Origin: Woeseiaceae bacterium
GTDB lineage: Bacteria; Pseudomonadota; Gammaproteobacteria; Steroidobacterales; Woeseiaceae
Direction: 5' to 3'
Length of the DNA stretch: 64,000 nucleotides
Assembly: GCA_024640365.1 (NCBI GenBank)
Contig: JAHEFE010000002.1
Location: 62,001 to 126,000, forward strand
Part shown: positions 37,295 to 47,150 of the stretch, in pieces
Layout of the letters: each line of letters opens with the position of its first letter
Numbering within the stretch: the stretch's first letter is position 1
Made by a program: the position numbers and the translations under genes
The notes under the pieces: model-generated
Told to the model about the DNA's origin: nothing
The model's database searches: none
What the model saw: only the letters and a program-made list of their open reading frames with translations

Positions 37295-37714
37295 CTACCA
37301 GTGGCCGGTATTTTCCATGGACGCCCACGGCTCGGCGGTTGGCAGCGACTCACCGGCTTGCAGTAGTTCGATGGAAATATTGTCCGGTGAACGCACGAAT
37401 GCCATGTGCCCGTCTCGCGGCGGGCGATTGATTGTGACGCCGGCATCCAGCAAGCGCTGACACAGCTCGTAAATATTTTCGACCTGATAGGCGACGTGAC
37501 CAAAGTTGCGGCCTTCGTCATATGTCTGATCGTCCCAGTTGTAGGTGAGCTCAAGAGGAGCGTGTTCATCTCCTTTTGCAGCAACAAAGACGAGGGTGAA
37601 TTTTCCTTGCTCGCTGTCATAGCGCCGGACTTCTTGAAGTCCGAGGAGGTCGCAGTAGAAATGCAGGGACTTTTCGAGATTCCTTACGCGAACCATGGTG
37701 TGCAGATATTTCAT
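37295..37714 (-). CDS. gloA: Lactoylglutathione lyase (glyoxalase I)
   Basis: A 139-residue VOC-fold enzyme that converts the methylglyoxal-glutathione hemithioacetal to S-lactoylglutathione. Seen: [21 protein letters not shown] with the first metal histidine, LELTYNWD with a metal glutamate, the [16 protein letters not shown] second histidine, and [11 protein letters not shown] with the second glutamate. These four ligands fit the bacterial nickel-type enzyme. The C-terminal 15 residues are an extension. Convergent with batD, nine bases apart. Confidence 0.9.
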   Translation of the reverse strand: MKYLHTMVRVRNLEKSLHFYCDLLGLQEVRRYDSEQGKFTLVFVAAKGDEHAPLELTYNWDDQTYDEGRNFGHVAYQVENIYELCQRLLDAGVTINRPPRDGHMAFVRSPDNISIELLQAGESLPTAEPWASMENTGHW

Positions 37715-37824
37715 GATGGATTCCAGGTTTGGTCTGATGCCATTATAGAGCGCCAGGCTCGGTTGGAAACACTTCCTTGTGGCGTGCTGGGTGGCATACT
37801 TGGTAACTACCGGAGTTTTTGCCT

Positions 37825-38520
37825 GTGAAAGATATTCGTGCCATCACGATCGACCTTGACGATACCCTGTGGGAGATCATGCCTGTCATTATTGCCGCCG
37901 AGCAACGGCTGCGGACGTGGCTTGCCAGTAATTTTCCAAAAATACCAGAGAACTTTTCCAGTGCCGATTCCCTAAAGTTGCGGGCCGCGGTTGAACTGGA
38001 GTTTCCGGAGCGGGCGCATGACCTGACCTTTTTGCGTGTGAGTGTTCTTGGACGTATGGCGATCGCTTGCGGTTACCCGGCTAATATGGCGCAGGATGCT
38101 TTTCGTGTATTCGATGAAGCACGCAACGAAGTGCGCTTCTATCCGGACGTTTTGCCATCACTCGAATTGTTAAAGGTCAGCTATCCTTTGATTGCAGTAA
38201 CCAACGGTAATGCCAATTTGCACAAGATAGGTATCGGCCATATGTTCAAAGCGATCGTGACGGCAGTCGACGCCGGAGCGGCAAAGCCGCACCAATCGAT
38301 TTTCGCAATGGCGGTTGGTCGGGCCGGGGTGTTGCCCGAGCATGTTTTGCATATTGGTGACGATCCGAAAACGGATATACAGGGAGCTCAGGAAGCTGGC
38401 ATGAAGACTGGCTGGATTAACCGCACCGGACGCCGCTGGCCCGATGAAATTGAGGCGCCCGACCTGGTCATCCGCAGTATGCGAGAGTTGCCACGTTTGC
38501 TGTCAAAAGAGGGCTTTTGA
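37825..38520 (+). CDS. HAD-superfamily hydrolase (YigB-like phosphatase)
   Basis: A 231-residue HAD phosphatase. Motif I is [10 protein letters not shown] with both catalytic aspartates, a helical cap follows (about 20-95), motif II is AVTNGN, motif III the lysine in AKPHQSIF, and motif [13 protein letters not shown]. The sequence type is close to E. coli YigB, which dephosphorylates FMN and a riboflavin intermediate, but HAD substrates are hard to call. GTG at 37825 is preferred over TTG at 37819 because CGGAG lies nine bases upstream of it and too close to the TTG. Confidence 0.85.
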   Translation: MKDIRAITIDLDDTLWEIMPVIIAAEQRLRTWLASNFPKIPENFSSADSLKLRAAVELEFPERAHDLTFLRVSVLGRMAIACGYPANMAQDAFRVFDEARNEVRFYPDVLPSLELLKVSYPLIAVTNGNANLHKIGIGHMFKAIVTAVDAGAAKPHQSIFAMAVGRAGVLPEHVLHIGDDPKTDIQGAQEAGMKTGWINRTGRRWPDEIEAPDLVIRSMRELPRLLSKEGF

Positions 38521-38529
38521 GTAACAATA

Positions 38530-39438
38530 ATGGCCAGTCATCGCAAGAATCCGCTGATTTTGTATATCCCGGGACTAAAGACGAAGCCACCGGTAGAACG
38601 CTATCAGCCTGAATTGTGGCGCTGTCTGCTGGAGGGCGTGAACAGGCTGGATGGAAATGTTGCGAATGATTTGCAGGAGCATGAGGAGTGCTTTTCCGTA
38701 ATCGGCTGGACTTCCGAGTTTTATGGGGAAGATCGAGATATTGATTTGGACCTTCCTGCAATTGAGGCTGTGCTGCATCAACTTCATCCGAGTCGGCGCG
38801 ACATCGCGGAAGCAACGGCATGGAAAAAACGGTTCATGCGTTGGATATTTTTGCTGGGTGATTTCCTGCCGTTTTTGATTCCGCGTATTGCGGATCCCAA
38901 TATGCAACTGACCTTGCGGGACTTGCGACGCTATACAAAAAACATTGGCGGAGCGGGGGAGCAAGTACGTGAAAAACTGCTAGTGCCGCTGCGCAAAGCA
39001 CTGCAGGAAGATCGCCCGGTATTGTTGCTCGCCCACAGCATGGGCTCGATCATTGCCTATGATTGCTTGTGGTTGTTGAACAAAGACTCATTGCCACCTG
39101 TATCGGCAATGATGACCCTCGGTAGTCCCCTTGGGCAGAACTTTGTACAACGCCGTCTGCAGGGTGCGCGTTGTCCAGGAGCTGAGCGATTTCCAGCGAC
39201 CTTGCGGCGCTGGATCAACATTGCTGCAGTGGGTGAGTTGACTGCGATCGACAGGCATGTCGCCACCGATTTTGGAGAAATGGTGGAGTTCGATTTGCTG
39301 GAAAGGATCGAAGACCACGAGATCTTTAATTACTTTCGCAGCGACGATGTTCTAAACGTCCATTCGGAGTACGGTTATCTGGTCAATAATGTAACGGCCG
39401 GGCTGTTACGCGATTGGTGGCAACAAGCCCGGCAATGA
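38530..39438 (+). CDS. Alpha/beta-hydrolase, lipase-like
   Basis: A 302-residue protein with an alpha/beta-hydrolase core. An N-terminal strand LILYIPGL is followed by an unusual insertion of about 130 residues with a hydrophobic helix (WIFLLGDFLPFLIPRI) that may lie on a membrane. The nucleophile elbow LLLAHSMGSIIAYD comes near residue 168, then MMTLGSPLG; a conserved histidine near the end (NVHSEYGYL) could complete the triad. No close family with a known substrate comes to mind. It starts ten bases after the HAD phosphatase and is likely cotranscribed. Confidence 0.7.
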   Translation: MASHRKNPLILYIPGLKTKPPVERYQPELWRCLLEGVNRLDGNVANDLQEHEECFSVIGWTSEFYGEDRDIDLDLPAIEAVLHQLHPSRRDIAEATAWKKRFMRWIFLLGDFLPFLIPRIADPNMQLTLRDLRRYTKNIGGAGEQVREKLLVPLRKALQEDRPVLLLAHSMGSIIAYDCLWLLNKDSLPPVSAMMTLGSPLGQNFVQRRLQGARCPGAERFPATLRRWINIAAVGELTAIDRHVATDFGEMVEFDLLERIEDHEIFNYFRSDDVLNVHSEYGYLVNNVTAGLLRDWWQQARQ

Positions 39439-40917
39439 TCAAGAGCCGCTATCGGTTCCGTTCAAATTCGGATGTATGACGATATCAATGCGCCGGTTGC
39501 GCGCACGGCCATCTTCCGTTTCGTTGTTGGCGACAGGATTGGTTTCACCAAAACCGGTAGCCAGGGTGCGGTAGCCTGGAATATGCATGGCATTAACCAT
39601 ATAGGCCTGCACAGCCTCGGCGCGAGCCTGCGAAAGCTTCATATTGAGCTCATCACCGCCATACGAGTCGGTATGTCCTTCCACGACAATTTCGCTGCCG
39701 GGAAATACGTTGACGGCCTTTTCAACTTTGGAGAGCAGGTCAAAGCTATTCGATTTGATAGCAGACTGACCGCTATCAAAACTGAGTCCTACCAACCGCA
39801 GGATGACGGTATCGCCTTCGCGGAAAACTCGAGCCTCGTTACGTGCAAACATTTTTTCAACTTGTTCAAACTGTTCTTTGACCCGAGCCTGTGCTTCCAG
39901 TCGTTGTACGAGTGCAGTACGTTCTGCAGTAGCGCCGCCAAGCTTTTCATCAAGCGCATTCATTTCCGCTTCCATGTCGGCCAGGCGTAATCGGTTTTCA
40001 CCGAGCTCTTGTTCGAGGGCCTGATTCTGATTGCGCATCGCGTCGATATACTCAACGAGTGTGTCGGTGAGAGGTTCCGGCCCGGTGGCCATTGCCGGGA
40101 CAACGTCTGCAGCGCCGGAAACTTTGCGCAGAGATTCCTCCCACTGTAAGACCAGCGTCTCAACACTCAGGTCCTTGTCACGGGTGCGACGAACCACTTC
40201 CGACAGGTGAATGGAGTGGCGTGCTTCGTAGTTTGCTTGTTGGGCAAGGCTGCGAGGCAGGTCCGTGTCGTAGCGATTTTCATTCAATTCTTTTTCAGCA
40301 CTCGCCAGCAAGCGCGTTGCCTTGTCGAGAGTCAGTGGTGCGTAACGCCCCACCTTGGCGCGCTCGGCATCAGCCAATAATTTGCGCGTGCCACTGAGAT
40401 ATTGGGTTTTGATAGCGCTTAATTCGGCGTCACGATACAGGCTGGTTGCTTCAATTTCTTTGCGTTTTGCGGTTTTCAGATCGCCACGTTCGAGATAGCG
40501 AATCGCATCGCCAAATTTATCCTGAGCATCTTCCCATAAGGGAGCTGACAGCTTCGGTGCTTCTGCGTTGGCCGCGTCCTGACGACTTTTCAGCGCCTGG
40601 GACAGAGCCGTCTTGGCAAGTTCCGCAGCTGTAGTGGCTTCTCTAAAATACGCTGCGGCCTGCGCCGCTTCCCTGCGCACCGTGTCAATATTTCGGCCGC
40701 GCTTCAACGCCTGATCGGCGTCATTGTAGGCGTCACTGCCGCGCTCATAGTTTCGCGGCGACAGCAATTTTGCCTGGGCTTTGTCCGCTGCGGCCAGCGC
40801 CGCGTCAGCATCCTTGAAAAAAGTCTGCCGGAGCTCGTCCTGCGCAAATGCGTTATTTGCCCCACATATAAGTACTGCGGCCAATAAAATGTGTTTCAAA
40901 GTCTGTTTTGCGGTCAT
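39439..40917 (-). CDS. OmpA-like envelope protein with DUF4398
   Basis: A 492-residue exported protein. Signal peptide: LLAAVLICGANNAFA-QD. Residues 27-130 resemble a DUF4398 helical region with Ala-rich repeats; a long alpha-helical, coiled-coil stretch follows (about 130-360, including QNQALEQELGENRLRLADMEAEM). Residues 370-485 form the OmpA C-terminal peptidoglycan-binding domain (SFDSGQSAIKSNS, VVEGHTDSYGGDELNMKLSQARAEAV, DGRARNRRIDIVI). There is no beta-barrel, so it probably spans the periplasm as a tether between peptidoglycan and an unknown partner. Convergent with the hydrolase gene. Confidence 0.85.
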   Translation of the reverse strand: MTAKQTLKHILLAAVLICGANNAFAQDELRQTFFKDADAALAAADKAQAKLLSPRNYERGSDAYNDADQALKRGRNIDTVRREAAQAAAYFREATTAAELAKTALSQALKSRQDAANAEAPKLSAPLWEDAQDKFGDAIRYLERGDLKTAKRKEIEATSLYRDAELSAIKTQYLSGTRKLLADAERAKVGRYAPLTLDKATRLLASAEKELNENRYDTDLPRSLAQQANYEARHSIHLSEVVRRTRDKDLSVETLVLQWEESLRKVSGAADVVPAMATGPEPLTDTLVEYIDAMRNQNQALEQELGENRLRLADMEAEMNALDEKLGGATAERTALVQRLEAQARVKEQFEQVEKMFARNEARVFREGDTVILRLVGLSFDSGQSAIKSNSFDLLSKVEKAVNVFPGSEIVVEGHTDSYGGDELNMKLSQARAEAVQAYMVNAMHIPGYRTLATGFGETNPVANNETEDGRARNRRIDIVIHPNLNGTDSGS

Positions 40918-41418
40918 CGGTAGTCTTCCTCGGTCACGCGTTCAAAGTCAGTTGCGGGCGCATTGTCAACATAATGCTACAGCAGGCGCAACTAAATTTC
41001 TGCGGCGTGCATCTAACTATCAATACTACGCAAAAACTATCGCAAAGCGCGGCTGAAAAACGCGATATCAGGGGTCAAAAAACATGAACATGCTGCAACT
41101 GAAAAGTTTTCGCCTAATCGATTTCAATGCCTGGGATGAGAAGTCGCAAACCCGCGTCCAGCCAGCTCTGGCCGGGCGTCCCACGCAGCACCCTGAATTA
41201 GCGGGGTGGCGGGACTCGTCGCGCGGAGGTCATAGTTCGTTGTTTGACGCCCTTGGGGACAGTGGTTGCCTGAGCTTGCGGCGCCGCTAGGTTCCGTCTC
41301 ACCAGGAATGTGACCCGCCGCACATTTTTGCGCTATTTTCGGCGTTCAACTGCTATTTCGGCATTATTTTGTGGCTCTCGTCACAGATTGGGAAAATCTG
41401 CGCGCGTAGTCTTTAGCC
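40918..41418. other. 501-base stretch without a secure gene
   Basis: Upstream region of the OmpA-like gene (minus strand) and of the small gene at 41419 (plus strand). It contains one weak 68-codon frame (41084-41290), listed separately. An inverted repeat CAGATT/AATCTG lies at 41383-41400, just before the small gene. I see no tRNA, riboswitch or strong sigma-70 promoter. Confidence 0.5.
41084..41290 (+). CDS. Doubtful small ORF
   Basis: A 68-codon frame that starts with ATG nine bases after CAGGGG, a possible ribosome site. The product is basic and rich in Ser, Arg and Pro, without any recognisable domain, signal peptide or membrane segment. It may be a real small protein or a chance frame in the region between the OmpA-like gene and the terminator-backed small gene downstream. 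Confidence 0.22.
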   Translation: MNMLQLKSFRLIDFNAWDEKSQTRVQPALAGRPTQHPELAGWRDSSRGGHSSLFDALGDSGCLSLRRR

Positions 41419-41616
41419 ATGACCGCCAAGTACTACACCGAGTTTCGACTCAAAGACAGTTATTACCGTGACGGTAACGAGTTCAGCGGTGTAGTGGAAT
41501 TGAACAAGCCACTGGAGCGTTACTCCGATCCAGGCCTGATCGAATCCATTCTGGCGCATAATTTTGATCTTAGTGCCGAGACAGTTCGTCTTGTAAGTTG
41601 GTCCCGACTGCACTGA
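41419..41616 (+). CDS. Small conserved-looking protein, unknown function
   Basis: A 65-residue protein I do not recognise. Its composition is that of a folded beta/alpha protein (KYYTEFRLKDSYYRDGNEFSG type start, then two helices) with no signal peptide or membrane segment. A strong rho-independent terminator lies 36 bases after the stop, so the gene is a proper transcription unit of its own. The next gene, lipA, is read from a separate start 209 bases downstream. Confidence 0.6.
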   Translation: MTAKYYTEFRLKDSYYRDGNEFSGVVELNKPLERYSDPGLIESILAHNFDLSAETVRLVSWSRLH

Positions 41617-41651
41617 GTACGAGTTTTACGAGTTAGCTTTTTCCCCCGATT

Positions 41652-41679
41652 TTCCCGGCCTATGGCCGGGATTTTTTTG
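41652..41679 (+). terminator. Rho-independent terminator
   Basis: CCCGGCC (41654-41660) and GGCCGGG (41664-41670) form a perfect 7-bp GC stem with a 3-base loop, followed by A and seven T. It ends the transcript of the 65-residue protein gene. Confidence 0.92.
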
Positions 41680-41825
41680 CCTGTAATCTCCGCAAGCGTG
41701 CTTTTGTATAGCTTTTCGTCGCCAAAAGGCTCATTCGGTTCCGCCGGGGCATTTCACTGACTGTCACATCGTGCGAAAATGATCGACCTTTTTTTGCTGG
41801 TCAGGCCAGCCTCATCTGCGATTTT

Positions 41826-42830
41826 ATGAGCGAATCAGATAAAGAACTGCGCGAGCGGCCGCTAATTCCCAGTGGTAGCAAATACAAGACCGACGTCGGC
41901 TTTACGGCCATCAAGAATGGCGTCAAAGGGCGCAAGAGTTCAGCGCCAGTGGTGGTCGGTCAGAAACCGGCCTGGCTGCGGGCCAAGTTACCCGCCGGCG
42001 AGAAGTTTTCGGCGGTTCGCAAAACGGTACGCGACAAGCGGCTGAGTACGGTCTGTGAAGAGTCCATGTGTCCGAATATTGGCGAGTGTTGGAACGCAGG
42101 CACAGCAACGATCATGGTTATGGGCTCGGTGTGCACCCGCGCGTGTCGTTTTTGTGCGGTAGACACCGGTAACCCGAAAGGGTGGCTGGATGCCGAGGAA
42201 CCCATGAACACGGCTCGCGCGGTAGAGCTAATGGATCTGAAATATGTCGTGCTTACGTCGGTAGATCGTGACGACCTGAAGGATGGTGGCGCGGCCCATT
42301 ATGCCGCTTGTATCCGGGCGATAAAGGAGCTGCGACCGCAAACGGCGGTAGAGGCACTTACGCCTGATTTCAACGGCAATCTAAAAGACGTCGAGACAGT
42401 CGTTGACAGTGGGCTCGATGTATTCGCACAAAATGTCGAGACAGTTCGTCGCCTCACTCATCCGGTACGCGACCCGCGCGCCAGTTATGAGCAGACGCTG
42501 GCCGTGCTGGCGCATGCGAAAAAGCACAACATCAATATACTGACCAAGACCAGTTTAATGCTCGGTCTCGGTGAGACCGATGCAGAGGTTGATGAAGCGA
42601 TGGATGATCTGCGCGCGGTCGGGGTCGATATCCTGACTTTTGGGCAGTATCTGCGTCCGACGCCAAATCATCTGGCGATTGAGCGTTACGTAAGCCCGGC
42701 GGAATTCGATGCATTACGGCAACGCGGTCTTGCTCGGGGATTTGTCGAAGTAGTTGCGGGGCCACTGGTACGCTCCAGTTATCGCGCAGACCAGGTATTG
42801 CTAAAGAATAACGTTGGCCTGACCGCGTAA
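41826..42830 (+). CDS. lipA: Lipoyl synthase
   Basis: A 334-residue radical-SAM enzyme that inserts two sulfur atoms into octanoylated E2 and GcvH proteins. It has both clusters: the auxiliary cluster cysteines in [12 protein letters not shown] and the radical-SAM CxxxCxxC at Cys103, Cys107 and Cys110 (CTRACRFC). The NPKG motif, the [13 protein letters not shown] and NVETVRRL stretches and the C-terminal [12 protein letters not shown] are typical. lipB is not adjacent. It probably starts its own transcript just after the terminator; sohB follows 39 bases later. Confidence 0.95.
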   Translation: MSESDKELRERPLIPSGSKYKTDVGFTAIKNGVKGRKSSAPVVVGQKPAWLRAKLPAGEKFSAVRKTVRDKRLSTVCEESMCPNIGECWNAGTATIMVMGSVCTRACRFCAVDTGNPKGWLDAEEPMNTARAVELMDLKYVVLTSVDRDDLKDGGAAHYAACIRAIKELRPQTAVEALTPDFNGNLKDVETVVDSGLDVFAQNVETVRRLTHPVRDPRASYEQTLAVLAHAKKHNINILTKTSLMLGLGETDAEVDEAMDDLRAVGVDILTFGQYLRPTPNHLAIERYVSPAEFDALRQRGLARGFVEVVAGPLVRSSYRADQVLLKNNVGLTA

Positions 42831-42869
42831 AGCGTGGGCTTTGTTTTAACTTCCTAAAAGCGTGAACTA

Positions 42870-43889
42870 ATGATTGATTTTATTTCTAATTACGGACTAT
42901 TTCTCTTGAAGGCGGTTACTGTCGTCGTGGCAGTTGGTGCCGTCATCGTGACGGCCGCTGCGGCCGGTCGCAAGGCTGCTCACGAAGGTTTGGAGATTAC
43001 CGACCTCAACAAGAAATATCAGGAACTGGCGTCCGGACTGAAGCACGCTATCTTGGGCAAAGATGAGTTGAAGGCCGACGCGAAAGCCGAAAAGGCGAAA
43101 GCAAAGGCAGATGCGAAGAACAAGGTTAAAAAGCTGCGTGCTTTTGTGATCGATTTTCACGGTGATCTCAAGGCTACTGCGGTGCAGTCATTGCGCGAAG
43201 AGGTTACAGCGATTCTTGCTGTCGCGAACAAGGACGACACAGTTGTAGTGCGACTGGATAATCACGGTGGCGTGGTCCACGAACACGGTCTGGCAGCGTC
43301 GCAGCTCGCGCGCATACGTGATCGCGAAATCCCATTGATAGTTGCCGTCGACAAGGTCGCGGCCAGCGGGGGGTATCTGATGGCCTGTGTGGCGAATAAG
43401 GTTGTTGCTGCGCCGTTCGCTATCCTGGGGTCGATTGGCGTGATCGCGCAGCTGCCGAATTTTAATCGCATGCTGGATAGCCATGGTGTCGATTTCGAGC
43501 AAGTCACTGCCGGTGAGTACAAGCGTAATGTCACCATGTTTGGCAAGAACACGGATGCGGACCGCGCCAAGCTGAAAGAAGAGCTCGAAGATGTGCATAC
43601 TTTGTTCAAAGCGGCAGTCACCCAGTATCGACCGGCACTGGATGTGAGCCGCGTGGCAACTGGTGAGCACTGGTATGGAACGCGCGCACTGGAGCTTGGC
43701 CTGGCTGATGAGATTCAAACCAGTGACGAGCTATTGGGCAACATGGCTGAAGACTACGACCTGTTCGGCATTCAGTATAAAATTCGCCAGCCCTTGCAGA
43801 AACGCTTGCTGGCCGGCGTGGACAGTACGCTGGAGAAGGTGGATGCTGCCGGGTGGCGGCGCCGCTTTGATTCAAGCCTGCCACGCTAA
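42870..43889 (+). CDS. sohB: SohB-type inner-membrane serine protease (S49)
   Basis: A 339-residue S49 peptidase. A transmembrane helix at about 12-35 anchors it; a Lys/Ala-rich, highly charged linker follows (DAKAEKAKAKADAKNKVKK). The catalytic pair is Ser166 in VAASGGYLMAC and Lys218 in AGEYKRNVTMF, the signal-peptide peptidase A arrangement. The C-terminal GTRALELGLADEI is also conserved. SohB proteases cleave membrane-embedded or signal peptides in the periplasm. It lies 39 bases after lipA. Confidence 0.92.
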   Translation: MIDFISNYGLFLLKAVTVVVAVGAVIVTAAAAGRKAAHEGLEITDLNKKYQELASGLKHAILGKDELKADAKAEKAKAKADAKNKVKKLRAFVIDFHGDLKATAVQSLREEVTAILAVANKDDTVVVRLDNHGGVVHEHGLAASQLARIRDREIPLIVAVDKVAASGGYLMACVANKVVAAPFAILGSIGVIAQLPNFNRMLDSHGVDFEQVTAGEYKRNVTMFGKNTDADRAKLKEELEDVHTLFKAAVTQYRPALDVSRVATGEHWYGTRALELGLADEIQTSDELLGNMAEDYDLFGIQYKIRQPLQKRLLAGVDSTLEKVDAAGWRRRFDSSLPR

Positions 43890-43987
43890 TCGCGGAACGG
43901 CGGGTCGTTAATACTGTCCAAACACAGGGTGTTTATGCTTTGGGTTTCTCTCTTGGTTATACTCTGCCTGAATTCGGGAGGAGCAAA

Positions 43988-44803
43988 ATGTTCAAGCCAA
44001 CGCGCAAAATTCGATTTTCTGTAGCTCTAATTCTGGTGACGTTGTTATCAGCGTGCGCGTCATCGCCTACAGGTCGTAGCCAGATGATCCTCAAGTCTGA
44101 CGAGGAACTTGCCCAGGAGGGCGCACGAGAATTCGCGAAAATTCGGGCCGAAGCGCCGTTGGTTACGGATAACGCGACCATCGATTATATTGCCTGTGTA
44201 ACCAACGCGATTGTCGGCGTTATGGAAGGCGAGTGGGTTGACCTGAACTGGGAGCTAGCGATCATTGATGAAAAAACCGTCAATGCATTTGTACTTCCTG
44301 GTGGCAAGATCAGCGTTTATCGGGGCATCCTTGATGTAGCAAAAAATCAGGATCAACTGGCGGCCGTCATCGGCCACGAGGTGGCGCATGTAACCGCACG
44401 GCACGCCAATGAACGCGCATCACGCAGCGTGGTTACGGGCGTGGGCGTTGAAGTCGCCGCAGTCATTCTTGGTGGCGGTCACAGTGGTTATACGAAGACG
44501 GCGTATGACACGCTTTCTGCTGGCGCAGCGCTGGGAATTTTCCTGCCCTTTAACCGCAGTCAGGAAAGTGAAGCCGATATTATCGGTATTGAATACATGG
44601 CCAAGGCGGGTTTTGATCCACGCGAGAGCGTTACATTGTGGAAAAACATGGCTGGCAATAATGAGAAAGAGCCACCGGAATGGCTGTCTACTCACCCGTC
44701 CGGCAGCAACCGAATTAATGGCTTGATAGCTCAATATCCAAAGGTACTGGTGATGTACAACGACGCCAGAGCCCAGGGTAAGAACCCACAATGCCAGCAA
44801 TAA
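43988..44803 (+). CDS. M48 family metalloprotease, lipoprotein
   Basis: A 271-residue exported protease. The N-terminus is a lipoprotein signal with lipobox LLSAC-AS. The zinc-binding motif HEVAHVTARH is at residues 130-134 and beyond, and the third ligand is in RSQESEADIIGIEYMAKAGFDP. The ATG at 43988 is preceded by a strong GGGAGGAG ribosome site; an upstream TTG is not needed. It resembles LoiP/YcaL-type M48 lipoproteins that act in the periplasm on outer-membrane biogenesis. It is shorter than BepA and lacks the TPR domain. Confidence 0.9.
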   Translation: MFKPTRKIRFSVALILVTLLSACASSPTGRSQMILKSDEELAQEGAREFAKIRAEAPLVTDNATIDYIACVTNAIVGVMEGEWVDLNWELAIIDEKTVNAFVLPGGKISVYRGILDVAKNQDQLAAVIGHEVAHVTARHANERASRSVVTGVGVEVAAVILGGGHSGYTKTAYDTLSAGAALGIFLPFNRSQESEADIIGIEYMAKAGFDPRESVTLWKNMAGNNEKEPPEWLSTHPSGSNRINGLIAQYPKVLVMYNDARAQGKNPQCQQ

Positions 44804-44825
44804 CTGCCAGCGATTGATCTAGCTG

Positions 44826-45950
44826 ATGCGTCGTTGGTTGCCGTGGTTTCTGCTACTGAGCGGCCTGTTGGTGTCGGCATGCGCTGGCATCCCCGGGCGG
44901 TCCGGCGGGTCACAACCGGTTGCGCAAGCAGTGCCAGATTTTTCCGAGCGCGAACCACTTGATCCTCTGCCAAGGAATGAATTCACCCTGGCTTCTACCG
45001 ACGAAAGAATTATCGGTACGCCGCAGGTTGTTTTTGCCCATGCGGAAAATACTTTTTCGGATCTCGCGAGGGAATATGGCCTGGGCTACGACGAACTGGT
45101 GGATGCCAACCCTGGCGTCGACCCCTGGCTGCCTGGCGAAAACACTCCCGTTCTTTTGCCCACTCAGTATATTCTTCCGAACGCGCCACATCGTGGGCTG
45201 GTGTTAAACATAGCGAGCAAGCGCTTATTTTATTTTCCGGAACCTGCCGCCGGCGAACCGCAAAAAGTTTTTACTTATCCAATTGGAATCGGCCGCGTCG
45301 GTTGGGACACGCCGCTTGGCCAAACCCGAGTGATTTCAAAGGCCGTCGATCCAACCTGGTATGTGCCGGCATCGGTGCGCAAAGAGCATGCAGCAGCGGG
45401 TGATCCCTTACCTGCCGTCGTGCCACCGGGTCCCGACAATCCTCTGGGCAACCGTGTTCTGAAATTAGGCCTGCCAGGTTACCTGATCCATGGAACCAAC
45501 CATCCTTATGGCGTTGGCATGCGGGTTAGCCATGGTTGCGTGCGCCTCTATCCGGAAAACATCGAATCCTTGTTTCCCATGGTCTCCGTTGATGAATCTG
45601 TTGTACTGGTCAATCAACCAATCCTGACCGGTTGGCTGAACGGCGAGTTTTATCTCGAGGGTCATGAGTCTCTGGAGGATGATGCGGTGGCTATCGACGC
45701 GCATCTGCAACAACTGTATGCAGCAGATGGCCAGGGTATTTTTGATCGCAAAAAAGAACAGGATATTGCGCGTGCAGCGGTTATGGCTGGTCGCGGTGTA
45801 CCCCTGAGAATTTTTGTAGACGACGGTGACGAGTTACGGCGACGCGCGCGCCTTGTTAAAAATACAGTCAAGCCCGACGCGAGTGCCCCGACGCTTGCAA
45901 AAATACAAGAATTGCTGGATGCCGAAAAAGATACGAGCGAGTCTCTTTGA
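44826..45950 (+). CDS. L,D-transpeptidase lipoprotein with LysM-like domain
   Basis: A 374-residue YkuD-family enzyme. A lipoprotein signal with lipobox LLVSAC-AG anchors it. A LysM-like domain (FAHAENTFSDLAREYGLGYDELVDANPGVDPWLPG, about 65-110) binds peptidoglycan. The YkuD catalytic domain holds HGTNHPYGVGMRVSHGCVRLYPENIE with the nucleophile Cys238. Such enzymes make 3-3 crosslinks or attach proteins to peptidoglycan; the LysM-plus-YkuD layout resembles ErfK/YbiS/YnhG. It follows the M48 gene by 22 bases. Confidence 0.92.
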   Translation: MRRWLPWFLLLSGLLVSACAGIPGRSGGSQPVAQAVPDFSEREPLDPLPRNEFTLASTDERIIGTPQVVFAHAENTFSDLAREYGLGYDELVDANPGVDPWLPGENTPVLLPTQYILPNAPHRGLVLNIASKRLFYFPEPAAGEPQKVFTYPIGIGRVGWDTPLGQTRVISKAVDPTWYVPASVRKEHAAAGDPLPAVVPPGPDNPLGNRVLKLGLPGYLIHGTNHPYGVGMRVSHGCVRLYPENIESLFPMVSVDESVVLVNQPILTGWLNGEFYLEGHESLEDDAVAIDAHLQQLYAADGQGIFDRKKEQDIARAAVMAGRGVPLRIFVDDGDELRRRARLVKNTVKPDASAPTLAKIQELLDAEKDTSESL

Positions 45951-47024
45951 TCAGGTCGAGTTCGCAAAATAACGCAGAAAGCTTTCCGGGATAGCGCTCA
46001 CATCGAGCACTTTTTCCGCCGCTACATTTAGTGCTCTTGAGTTATAAGTATTCCAGAATAATACGTTGCGGCTGGCAGTCTTCGGATTATGCAGATCGTG
46101 CAATAACGCTGTCATTGCTTTGCCCGTGTAGGTGGTTTCAAGGGCCAACTGCAACTCCTCTCTGGCAAATTTGACGGCGTCGTCAGTTGCTGCATTGCTG
46201 ACAGCGTAACCGTCACCAAAAAACTCATGGCGTAATTGAATGTTGACCCGCTCCTGTAGGTCTTTCGGAAAGAAGTCGTCCAATCGTTGTAGCATCGTGG
46301 CGGTTTTATTGATCAGGCGGCGCAGTGTCGTTTCGCTGGCAATAAAACTCTCCGACACTCGTATCGCCTGAACCGAGCATTGCAGATTGCCAAGAGCGAG
46401 ACCCAACGCAAGGCCGGCTGCTGTGCCCATGGTGCCGGTAGCGACATACAGGTGATCTGGCTTTGGCAAAAGGCCTTGCCTGACCTGTTCTGCGAGTTCC
46501 AAACCGGCATCTACAAAGCCCACTGTTCCCAGCCATGAGGAACCGCCGAAAGGCACAACCCAGCTTTTCGAGTTGCCGAGATTGGCGCGCAGGGTTGCGA
46601 TCCGACGCGCGTAATTACCGCCGTACTGCACGATGCGCGTGCCAATTTCGATGTGCCTGTTTAAGGTACGGGCCGCATAGGGAGTTACCGCCTGGTGAGC
46701 CAGAAAACAGGTGCACTTCAGGCCGAGCTCGTGAGCAAATAATGCCGTGGCCAGTGCGTGATTCGATCCGGCTGTGCCAAACGTGACGATCTGGTCGCAG
46801 TGCTTGTCTATCGCGGGCGCAAGTGCGTATTCCAGTTTGCGCACTTTATTACCGCCGTAGAGGTGAGCGGTCGTATCGTCACACTTGATAGTAATACTGC
46901 GTGACTGACCGCCAACTTGCAGCGAACATACTCGAACCGGCGTTGGCAAAGTGGCAAGCCGCTCACGACGTAGCCGCCTGGCAAGCGTCGGAAACAGGGC
47001 TTCAATTTGGTTGCTATTGGACAT
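45951..47024 (-). CDS. PLP-dependent D-cysteine desulfhydrase / ACC deaminase-like enzyme
   Basis: A 357-residue fold-type II PLP enzyme. The PLP lysine is in GGNKVRKLEYAL and the cofactor-binding loop is TFGTAGSNHALATA. YVATGTMGTAAGLALGLAL supplies the phosphate site. The family converts D-cysteine to pyruvate, H2S and ammonia, or 1-aminocyclopropane-1-carboxylate to 2-oxobutyrate; the residues deciding between these are not certain here. It is divergent from the orphan sheath gene across 126 bases. Confidence 0.82.
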   Translation of the reverse strand: MSNSNQIEALFPTLARRLRRERLATLPTPVRVCSLQVGGQSRSITIKCDDTTAHLYGGNKVRKLEYALAPAIDKHCDQIVTFGTAGSNHALATALFAHELGLKCTCFLAHQAVTPYAARTLNRHIEIGTRIVQYGGNYARRIATLRANLGNSKSWVVPFGGSSWLGTVGFVDAGLELAEQVRQGLLPKPDHLYVATGTMGTAAGLALGLALGNLQCSVQAIRVSESFIASETTLRRLINKTATMLQRLDDFFPKDLQERVNIQLRHEFFGDGYAVSNAATDDAVKFAREELQLALETTYTGKAMTALLHDLHNPKTASRNVLFWNTYNSRALNVAAEKVLDVSAIPESFLRYFANST

Positions 47025-47150
47025 AAGCTCTCATTTGTTTGGTGTAGAGATTAGCGGACTCTCAAAATAATCGCTAACCAGCAATGGCATCTTGAAGCTG
47101 CAGTCTTTACACTGCTGACAACACAAGTACTGACAACCGCGGAGAAAGGT

